Shown: positions 58,090 through 64,000 of the stretch, in pieces | How the letters are laid out: each line of letters opens with the position of its first letter | Numbering within the stretch: the stretch's first letter is position 1 | Assembly (NCBI RefSeq): GCF_044547355.1 | Contig: NZ_JBIUAG010000007.1 | Span: forward strand, 1-64,000 | From: Kutzneria sp044547355 | GTDB taxonomy: Bacteria; Actinomycetota; Actinomycetes; Mycobacteriales; Pseudonocardiaceae | Length of the DNA: 64,000 nt | Reading direction: 5' to 3' | Position numbers and translations under genes: made by a program | The notes under the pieces: model-generated | The model's database searches: none | Told to the model about the DNA's origin: nothing | What the model saw: only the letters and a program-made list of their open reading frames with translations

Positions 58090-59739
58090 GTGACGACACC
58101 ATTTCAGATCACCAGAAGGAGCCTGCTGGCGGGAATGCTCGCCACGGCGGGCGGTCTCGCGCTGGCCTCCTGCTCCTCGGGCGGCGGCTCCTCCTCAGCC
58201 AACGGCCTGACCATCACCGTCGCCGGCCAGTCCGACAACCTCACCCAGGTGTTCAACCCGTTCCTGGAGAACACCGCGCTGGGCGTGACCTACAACGGCA
58301 GCTTCATCTACGAGCCGCTGGTGCAGGTCAACACCGTCGACATCGGCAAGGACATCCCGTGGCTGGCCAAGTCCTGGACGTGGTCGGACGACAACAAGAC
58401 GCTGACGGTCACATTGCAGGACAAGGCCAAGTGGACCGACGGCAAGCCGTTCTCGGCCGATGACGTGGTGTTCAGCTACCAGCTGCTGGCCAAGTTCCCG
58501 GCGCTGAACCTGCAAGGCGTGCCGGCCAACGAGGTCAGCTCGCCGGCCCCGAACCAGGTCGTGTTCACCTTCAAGGACCCGTCCGAGCAGCTGTTCCCGA
58601 ACATCGTGTCCGCGCCGATCGTGGCCAAGCACCTGTGGGAGTCGGTCAAGGACCCGACCACCTACCAGGACCCGAACCCGGTGGGCACCGGCGCGTTCAA
58701 GGTCGGCCAGTTCTCCGCGCAGAGCCTGCTGCTGGTGCGCAACGAGGACTACTGGCAGCCCAAGGCCCAGATCGCCGCCATTCGTTTCGTGCCGTACAAG
58801 GACAACTCGACGATCACCAACGCGATGGTGCAGGGCCAGGCCGACTGGGCCGGCACCTACATCGCCAACGCGGACAAGACCTTCACGTCCAAGAACAAGA
58901 ACTACCACTTCTGGGCGCCACGGGCCGGCACCGACGGCCTGATCCCCAATCTGGAGCGCTGGCCGCTGTCGGACATCGCGGTGCGCAAGGCAATCAGCCT
59001 CGGCGTGAACCGCAAGCAGGTGGCCGCGGCCAGCGGCGAGCAGGCGGCGACCAGCGTCACCGGCCTGCCGCTGCCCACCTACCAGTCCTCGGTCGCCCCG
59101 CAGTACAAGAACGTGGACCTGGTGGAGGACAAGGCCAAGGCCGAGCAGACGCTCCAGGCGGCCGGCTACGCCAAGGGCAGCGACGGCTACTACGCCAAGG
59201 ATGGCAAGCGGGTCGAGTTCAGCTGCAGCTTCCCGGCCTCCTACACCGAGATCGCCGCCCGGGTGCAGGTGTTGGTGTCGCAGCTCAAGGACATCGGCAT
59301 CAAGCTGAACATCGACACGACCACGGTGGACGACATCAACCCCCGCACGGCCAAGGGGGACTTCGACTCCACGATGGGCTACCCGGTGAGCTCGCCACCG
59401 CGTGCGTTCTCCTTCTACAACGACACCATGAACCCCAACCTGTACTACCCGATCGGCCAGTCCACGCCGGCGTTCCAGAACATCGAGCGCTTCCGCGACG
59501 ACCAGGCCGCCGACCTGTTCAAGCAGTACCCGCTGGCCACCACCGACGAGGCGCGGCAGGAGATCCTGAACAGGATCGAGACCGTGTTCGTGGAGCAGCT
59601 GCCGTGGATCCCGATGTTCTACTGGGGTTCCTACAGCAGCTGGAGCACCGCGAAGGTGACCGGCTTCCCGGACCTGGACAACCCGTACTTCACCGCCGTG
59701 CCGAACGTGGTGGTGGCGCTGAGGTTGAAGCCGGCGTGA
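58090..59739 (+). CDS. Extracellular solute-binding lipoprotein, family 5
   Basis: A 549-residue lipoprotein. Twin arginines at 9-10 (ITRRSLLAGMLATAGG) and a lipobox ending at Cys28 suggest Tat export with lipidation. The mature protein has the DppA/OppA fold: VFNPFLENTALGVTYNGSFIYEPLV, TVTLQDKAKWTDGKPFSADDVVFSYQLL. Family 5 binds peptides, nickel or oligosaccharides. Aromatic content (WxxW regions) and the surrounding sugar genes favour an oligosaccharide or glycoside. Starts at GTG. Confidence 0.9.
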   Translation: MTTPFQITRRSLLAGMLATAGGLALASCSSGGGSSSANGLTITVAGQSDNLTQVFNPFLENTALGVTYNGSFIYEPLVQVNTVDIGKDIPWLAKSWTWSDDNKTLTVTLQDKAKWTDGKPFSADDVVFSYQLLAKFPALNLQGVPANEVSSPAPNQVVFTFKDPSEQLFPNIVSAPIVAKHLWESVKDPTTYQDPNPVGTGAFKVGQFSAQSLLLVRNEDYWQPKAQIAAIRFVPYKDNSTITNAMVQGQADWAGTYIANADKTFTSKNKNYHFWAPRAGTDGLIPNLERWPLSDIAVRKAISLGVNRKQVAAASGEQAATSVTGLPLPTYQSSVAPQYKNVDLVEDKAKAEQTLQAAGYAKGSDGYYAKDGKRVEFSCSFPASYTEIAARVQVLVSQLKDIGIKLNIDTTTVDDINPRTAKGDFDSTMGYPVSSPPRAFSFYNDTMNPNLYYPIGQSTPAFQNIERFRDDQAADLFKQYPLATTDEARQEILNRIETVFVEQLPWIPMFYWGSYSSWSTAKVTGFPDLDNPYFTAVPNVVVALRLKPA

Positions 59740-60500
59740 CCGCCGACATCGCCGTGATGGCGTACACCGTGCTCGACCAGGCCCGCGCCGATCTCGACGG
59801 CACGTTCGCCCGGCTGGCCGAGATCGGCTACCGGGGCGTCGAGACCTACGGCCTGGTCGAGCACTTCGGACCGGCGCGCGTGCGGGACGCGCTGGACGCG
59901 GCCGGGCTGGCTGTGACGAGCGCGCACGCGCCGTTCCCGGCCGGCCCGGACGCGGAGTCCATTTTGGACCAGAACCAGGAGCTCGGCGCGGAGGTGCTGG
60001 TGTGGAGCATGGAACGGGAGGAGTTCGACTCGCCGGACGCGGTCAGGCGCGGCGTGCAGCGGGTCAACGTGGCGGCCGAGCACGCCGCCTCCCGGGGCAT
60101 GAAGATCGCCTACCACAACCACTTCGCCGAGTTCTCGCAGTTCTTCGACGGCGTGCAGGCCTACGACCTGCTGCTGGAGCTGCTGGACGAGCGGGTGCTG
60201 GTCGAGCTGGACGCCTACTGGGCCGTGCTCGGCGGCGCCGATCCGGCGGAGATCATCGCCCGGCTCGGCGACCGCGTGCGGTTCATCCACGTCAAGGACG
60301 GCCCGGCGGTGAGTTACGAGAACGACGTGATGGTGCCGATCGGCGAGGGGCGGATCGACTGGCGGAGAGCGCTCTGCGTGCCCTCCGGCCTGCGCTGGCA
60401 CATCGTGGAGCTGGAACGGCTGCACATCGACACCTTCGAGGCGCTGCGGCGCAGCTATGACCACCTGGTCGGCAACGGACTCTCGCTGGGGGCGCGATGA
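59736..60500 (+). CDS. Sugar phosphate isomerase/epimerase (TIM barrel, AP endonuclease 2 family)
   Basis: A 254-residue TIM-barrel enzyme. GYRGVETYG, KIAYHNHFAEF, VLVELDAYW and FIHVKDGP place the Glu, His, Asp and His of the divalent metal site. Such enzymes isomerise or epimerise keto-sugars and inositol derivatives. The GTG start overlaps the binding-protein stop (GTGA). It contains a one-mismatch GAGAGCGCTCTG copy. Confidence 0.88.
   Translation: MTADIAVMAYTVLDQARADLDGTFARLAEIGYRGVETYGLVEHFGPARVRDALDAAGLAVTSAHAPFPAGPDAESILDQNQELGAEVLVWSMEREEFDSPDAVRRGVQRVNVAAEHAASRGMKIAYHNHFAEFSQFFDGVQAYDLLLELLDERVLVELDAYWAVLGGADPAEIIARLGDRVRFIHVKDGPAVSYENDVMVPIGEGRIDWRRALCVPSGLRWHIVELERLHIDTFEALRRSYDHLVGNGLSLGAR
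60365..60376. promoter_or_regulatory. GAGAGCGCTCTG near-palindrome 4 (inside TIM-barrel gene)
   Basis: Eleven of twelve positions match the GAGAGCGCTCTC motif, again in coding sequence, 121 bases before the epimerase start. Confidence 0.45.
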
Positions 60501-61486
60501 AAGTGCTGTTCCTGGGCGGGGCCGGCATGATCGGCTCCGCCTGCGCGGACGAGGCGGTGGCGTCCGGCCTGGACGTCACCGTGGTGACGCGCACCGAACC
60601 GCGGCGGCCGCCGCCGCCCGGGGTCCGCACCCTGCGGGCCGATGTCCGGGATGCCGCCGCGCTGCGCGAGGTCCTGGGCGCTGAGGACTTCGACGCGGTG
60701 GTGAACTGGGTCGGCTTCACCCCGGACGATCTCCGTGCCCATCCCGAGGTCTTCGACGGGCGCATCGGGCAGTACGTGTTCATCAGCACCTGCTCGGTGT
60801 TCGCCCGGCCGGTGCCGCAGCTGCCGGTCACCGAGTCGACGCCGCGTCGGCAGCCGGTATTCGGCTATCCCCGGGGCAAGATCGCCTGCGAGGCGTTCCT
60901 GGAGGAATCATATCGGGAGAGCGCTCTCCCATTGACCATCGTGCGGCCGGCGCATGTCTACGACCGGACCGTGGTGCCGGTGCTGGCCGGCTGGACGGCG
61001 ATCGAGCGGATGCGCGCCGGCCGGCCGGTCGTGGTGCACGGCGACGGGACCTCGCTGTGGACGCTGATGCACTCCCGGGACTTCGCGCGGGCCTTCGTGC
61101 CGCTGCTGGGCAACGGCCACGCGATCGGCGAGAGCGTGAACCTGGTCTCCGGCGACATCCTGACCTGGGACCAGATCCACCTGGAGCTGGCGGCGGCGGC
61201 CGGGGTTCGGCGGCCGGTGCTGCGACACCGGTCCAGCGAGGACATCGGCGCGTTGCTGCCCGGGTGGCGGGACGTGCTGGAGCACGACTTCCGGCACTCG
61301 ATGTTCTTCGACACCGGCAAGCTGCGCTCGCTGGTGCCGGGCTTCGCGCCGGCGGTGTCGTTCGCCGAGGGCGCCCGGGAGCTGGTCGCCCACCACGACA
61401 AGGAGCCCCGGCTGCGGACGGTCGACGAGGACCTGGACGCGGCGTTCGATCGACTCATCGAGCAGACCGATACCAGACCAAAGTAA
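60497..61486 (+). CDS. NAD-dependent epimerase/dehydratase (extended SDR)
   Basis: A 329-residue enzyme. GGAGMIGS at 7-14 binds the dinucleotide, and FISTCSVFARPV supplies the Ser. YPRGKIACE has the Tyr-x3-Lys catalytic pair, and RPAHVYDRT follows. Related to nucleotide-sugar epimerases and sugar dehydrogenases. Coupled by ATGA to the TIM-barrel gene. Carries a perfect GAGAGCGCTCTC at 60917-60928. Confidence 0.88.
   Translation: MKVLFLGGAGMIGSACADEAVASGLDVTVVTRTEPRRPPPPGVRTLRADVRDAAALREVLGAEDFDAVVNWVGFTPDDLRAHPEVFDGRIGQYVFISTCSVFARPVPQLPVTESTPRRQPVFGYPRGKIACEAFLEESYRESALPLTIVRPAHVYDRTVVPVLAGWTAIERMRAGRPVVVHGDGTSLWTLMHSRDFARAFVPLLGNGHAIGESVNLVSGDILTWDQIHLELAAAAGVRRPVLRHRSSEDIGALLPGWRDVLEHDFRHSMFFDTGKLRSLVPGFAPAVSFAEGARELVAHHDKEPRLRTVDEDLDAAFDRLIEQTDTRPK
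60917..60928. promoter_or_regulatory. GAGAGCGCTCTC palindrome 5 (inside epimerase gene)
   Basis: Perfect copy, with the dyad extended to GGGAGAGCGCTCTCCC. It is the longest symmetrical version of the five. Confidence 0.6.
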
Positions 61487-61500
61487 TACCACTTGGTATT
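61485..61500. promoter_or_regulatory. 16-bp palindrome AATACCACTTGGTATT before gntR 2
   Basis: Perfect arms AATACCA and TGGTATT around CT, directly after the epimerase stop and 46-61 bases before the GTG of the second GntR regulator. AT-rich compared with its surroundings. A probable GntR autoregulatory operator. Confidence 0.65.
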
Positions 61501-61531
61501 CTGGTCATCCGCCGACAGGAGGTACGAGCCG

Positions 61532-61549
61532 ATGCAGGGGCCAGCGTGA
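61532..61549 (+). CDS. Five-codon leader frame overlapping gntR 2
   Basis: ATG-CAG-GGG-CCA-GCG-TGA encodes MQGPA. A strong ribosome-binding site AGGAGGT (61517-61523) lies 8 bases before its ATG. Its TGA overlaps the GTG of the regulator as GTGA. The regulator has no ribosome-binding site of its own at good distance, so translation may depend on termination-reinitiation from this mini-frame. Confidence 0.45.
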   Translation: MQGPA

Positions 61550-62310
61550 CCGCCGAGCAGCCGGTGCTGCCCGCCGCCTACCCGGAGCCGCTCTGGACGC
61601 AGGCGGCGACGCTGCTGCGCACCCGCATCGCCGACGGCGAGCTGCGTCCCGGCGCGCGGCTGCCGCCGGAGCGGGACCTGTGCCAGCAGCTGTCGATCTC
61701 CCGGGTCACCTTGCGCAAGGCCCTGTCCGCGCTGGTCGAGGAAGGCGTGCTGCGCTCGGCCCACGGCCGGGGCTGGTACGTCACCGCGCCCTCGGCGCCG
61801 CGCGGCGACTGGCCCAACACGCTGGAGTCGTTCTCCGAGACGGCCCGGCGGATGGGCCTCGCGCCGACGTCCGAGGTGCTGCGCGGGGCCGCCGCGCCGG
61901 CCACCTTCGACGAGGCCGAGATGTTCCAGATCGCCCCGGGCACGCCGTTGTTCCACCTCGAACGGGTGCGCCGGCTGGACGGCGTGCCGATCGCCGTCGA
62001 CGAGTCCCTGCTGCCGGCCGACGTCGCCGACGGCTTCGAACTCGTCGACTTCACCACCGCCTCGCTCTACGAGATCGTCACCGACCGCGGTTTCCAACTG
62101 GCGCAGGCCGACACCACGATCGAGGCCCGGCCGGCCACCGCCGCCGTCGCCGAGCACCTGGGCGTCCCGGAGGCCACGCCCATTCTCCAGATGCGCCAAG
62201 TGGTTCGCGACCGGGCCGGCCGCCCGCTGCTGTCGTCCACCATCCGGTACGCGGGCGACCGCTACCGGCTGCGCACGTCCTTCACCAGAAACGCTGGGGA
62301 GCAAACATGA
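61546..62310 (+). CDS. GntR/HutC-family regulator 2 (UTRA domain)
   Basis: A 254-residue regulator. HTH about 20-85 (ARLPPERDLCQQLSISRVTLRKALSALVEEGVL, HGRGWYV) and UTRA about 105-245 (LLSSTIRYAGDRYRLR). It is paralogous to the regulator at 52199-52951 along its whole length. The GTG at 61546 is the first in-frame start; no ATG exists in frame. Its stop overlaps the SIS gene start as ATGA, so the regulator and the SIS-kinase genes form one operon. A sugar-phosphate effector is likely. Confidence 0.9.
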   Translation: MTAEQPVLPAAYPEPLWTQAATLLRTRIADGELRPGARLPPERDLCQQLSISRVTLRKALSALVEEGVLRSAHGRGWYVTAPSAPRGDWPNTLESFSETARRMGLAPTSEVLRGAAAPATFDEAEMFQIAPGTPLFHLERVRRLDGVPIAVDESLLPADVADGFELVDFTTASLYEIVTDRGFQLAQADTTIEARPATAAVAEHLGVPEATPILQMRQVVRDRAGRPLLSSTIRYAGDRYRLRTSFTRNAGEQT

Positions 62311-63317
62311 TCGACGGCTACATCGCCTACACGCGGGCCCGCGCCACCCAGGCGGCGGACCTCGCGGCGGCGGTCGACCGTCTGGCCGGCTCGGTGACCG
62401 AGCTGGCCGTTGGGGGTCGTCTTTCCGGTCCTGGGCCGGTTTTTGTCGGTATCGGCGCGAGTCTGGCCGCGGCCTGCGCGCCGGTGTGGACGCTGCGCGA
62501 GCGCGGCATCCACTCGTGGCGGCTGGGAGCGGGCGACCACCCGCTGCCGTTCCCGCCGAGCAGCCATCCGGTGTTCGGCGTGTCGCAGAGCGGCCGCAGC
62601 GCGGAGACGCTGGCCGTGCTGGAGACCATTCCGGTCTCGAAGCGGTATGCCGTGGTCAACGTGGTGCCCTCGCCGATCGCCGACCTCGCGTCGGGCCTGG
62701 TCGACCTGGGCAACATCGCCGACAGCTACGCCTCCACCATCGGCTTCACCGCCACCGTCGCCGCGCTCGGCCTGATCGCCGACGCCTGGCACGGCGGCCG
62801 CATCGACGAGGGCTGGTCGCGGATCGGCGAGGTGGTCGCCGCCGTCGACCGGGAGCTCGGGCCACGGATCCGTTCCCTGGCCCCGCTTTTCGCCGCCGCC
62901 ACCTCCGCCGACTTCGTCGGCGCCGGGCCGTTCGTCGGCTCCGCCGAGGCCGGGGCCCTGCTGTTCCGTGAGGTGGCGCGGATTCCGTCCACCGGCATGA
63001 GCACTCGGCAATACCTGCACGGGGCCATGGAGTCAGCGGGGGGCGGCGTGCACGTCCTGTTCGGCGGGGACCGTGAGTTCGGCATCGCCGAAACCCTCGC
63101 CGGCGCCGGCCATCCCGCCATCCTGGTCACGGCCGAGGACTTCGACGCCGGTCCCCTCGTCCACCTCGTTCGCCTGCCCGAGCTGCCGCCGTCCCAGGCG
63201 GCCATCGCGCAGATCGTCGCCGTGCAGATCCTGGTCGAGGCCGTGGCCGCGGTGCGCGGGGTGGCGATCGAGGAGTTCGTCTTCCACAACAACGACATCA
63301 AGGTGCCGGGGCTATGA
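62307..63317 (+). CDS. SIS-domain sugar isomerase/deaminase (AgaS/GlmS C-terminal-like)
   Basis: A 336-residue protein with two SIS domains. The first has FVGIGASLAAACAP and GVSQSGRSAETLAVLE (phosphosugar-binding SxSGxS), the second FVGAGPFVGSAEAGALLF, STRQYLHGAMES and VHVLFGGDREF. Such proteins isomerise or deaminate amino-sugar phosphates. Placed between a HutC regulator and a sugar kinase, an amino sugar is the likely substrate. Confidence 0.87.
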   Translation: MIDGYIAYTRARATQAADLAAAVDRLAGSVTELAVGGRLSGPGPVFVGIGASLAAACAPVWTLRERGIHSWRLGAGDHPLPFPPSSHPVFGVSQSGRSAETLAVLETIPVSKRYAVVNVVPSPIADLASGLVDLGNIADSYASTIGFTATVAALGLIADAWHGGRIDEGWSRIGEVVAAVDRELGPRIRSLAPLFAAATSADFVGAGPFVGSAEAGALLFREVARIPSTGMSTRQYLHGAMESAGGGVHVLFGGDREFGIAETLAGAGHPAILVTAEDFDAGPLVHLVRLPELPPSQAAIAQIVAVQILVEAVAAVRGVAIEEFVFHNNDIKVPGL

Positions 63318-64000
63318 GAGTCGTGGTCGGGGTCGACGTCGGGGGCACCAAGGTCGCGGTTCGGGTGGCGACGCTGGACGGCGAGGTGGTCAGCGACCAC
63401 CAGTGGCCGGCCGACGGGTGGTCGGCGTCGCCGGCGCCGGCGGCGGCGCGGTGGCTGCGGTCGCTGATCTCGCTGGCGGTGTCGGCGAAGGACGAGATCG
63501 TGGCCGCCGGCATTGGGGCGCAAGGATGCGATACCCAGGAGCACTGCCATGAGCTGGCCGAGGCGGTGGCGGCCCTGGGGGTGCACGCCACCGTGGTCAA
63601 CGACGCCGCGCTGTTGGTGCCGGCGGCGGGATTGGCCGACGGCATCGGCGTGATCGCCGGCACGGGGTCGATCGCGGTCGGGGCGGACGCGGACGGCACG
63701 GTGTTGTTCGCGGGCGGCTGGGGCTGGGTGCTCGGGGACGAGGCGAGCGCGCCGGCGATTGCCCGTGAGGCGACGAAGGCCGCGCTCGCGGCGTACGACG
63801 ACCGGCGGCCGGATGACGGCCTGCTGCGGGCGCTGCTGCGCCACTACGCGGTGCCCGACGCGCCGAGCTTGGCCCGTGCGGTCAACGACTTTCCCACGCC
63901 CGAGAACTGGGGGCCGGCGGCGGTGGCCGTGTTCGAGGCGGCCGACTCCGGTTCGGGTTTGGCCCAGCGTGTGGTCGACGAGGCCGCCCGCGGCCTGAAA
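63314..64000 (+). CDS. BadF/BadG/BcrA-type ATPase, N-acetylglucosamine kinase-like (partial)
   Basis: First 229 codons; the gene runs off the right edge. GVDVGGTKVAVRVATLDG is the ASKHA phosphate-1 loop, VVNDAALLVPAAG the catalytic Asp segment, and GVIAGTGSIAVGADADG the phosphate-2 loop, with GWGWVLGDEASAPAIAREAT following as in mammalian-type GlcNAc kinase. It should phosphorylate an imported amino sugar for the SIS enzyme. Overlaps the SIS stop by ATGA. Confidence 0.87.
   Translation, partial: MRVVVGVDVGGTKVAVRVATLDGEVVSDHQWPADGWSASPAPAAARWLRSLISLAVSAKDEIVAAGIGAQGCDTQEHCHELAEAVAALGVHATVVNDAALLVPAAGLADGIGVIAGTGSIAVGADADGTVLFAGGWGWVLGDEASAPAIAREATKAALAAYDDRRPDDGLLRALLRHYAVPDAPSLARAVNDFPTPENWGPAAVAVFEAADSGSGLAQRVVDEAARGLK

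Overview
The window reads as high-GC actinobacterial chromosome. Codon use is strongly G/C-ending, many genes start with GTG, and many neighbours overlap by ATGA or GTGA. The gene content (SARP/AfsR-type regulators, an SsgA-like sporulation protein, a partial conservon, secreted chitosanase and AA10 LPMO) fits a sporulating, mycelial actinomycete. A Pseudonocardiales-like genus is my best guess, from general resemblance only. No rRNA, tRNA, CRISPR array, transposase or replication origin was seen.

Layout. (1) 1-5.7 kb: tail of an unknown gene, then an AfsR-type regulator, an MFS exporter and an O-methyltransferase on the minus strand, with a divergent TetR and a perfect 16-bp operator. (2) 5.8-9.7 kb: GH75 chitosanase, FAD monooxygenase with divergent TetR, AA10 LPMO with a DasR/dre-like site, and a DUF3040 protein. 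(3) 9.8-18.7 kb: a regulatory island with two LuxR-HTH proteins lacking an obvious receiver aspartate, two more AfsR-type regulators, a thioesterase-P450 pair, an SsgA-like protein and a MarR. A GTCAG-N5-CTGAC motif marks three of its promoters. (4) 18.9-30.7 kb: G1-type glutamic peptidase, Cei-like protein, HAD phosphatase, hemerythrin-like protein, aldehyde dehydrogenase, a PobA-like hydroxylase followed by a two-domain O-methyltransferase, a possible TIM-barrel protein and a large BTAD-AAA regulator. (5) 30.8-40 kb: a tightly coupled minus-strand glycan-assembly operon (two GT2 proteins, flippase, large membrane protein, acetyltransferase, GH16, small membrane and zinc-ribbon proteins) and a divergent GT2. 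(6) 40.3-44 kb: a conservon-like operon without the DUF742 gene. (7) 44.4-51 kb: a taurine/nitrate/aromatic-type ABC importer convergent with a benzoylformate decarboxylase, an aldo/keto reductase and a Crp/Fnr regulator. (8) 51.2-64 kb: a catabolic locus with a dipeptide/oligosaccharide-type ABC importer (DppC-DppD fused), sugar isomerase/epimerase, SDR, SIS protein, BadF/NagK-type kinase, alcohol dehydrogenase, aldo/keto reductase and two paralogous HutC-type GntR regulators. It probably takes up and breaks down an amino sugar or modified sugar.

The least expected signals are DNA motifs. The 12-bp palindrome GAGAGCGCTCTC occurs five times (one copy with a single mismatch), all inside genes of region 8. 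The gapped palindrome GTCCA-N3-TGGAC is enriched and carried by unusual codons. A dispersed intergenic repeat with core GGTCCCTTGATCTTGG occurs four times at gene ends. The GTCAG-N5-CTGAC motif of region 3 may define a small MarR- or SARP-controlled regulon.
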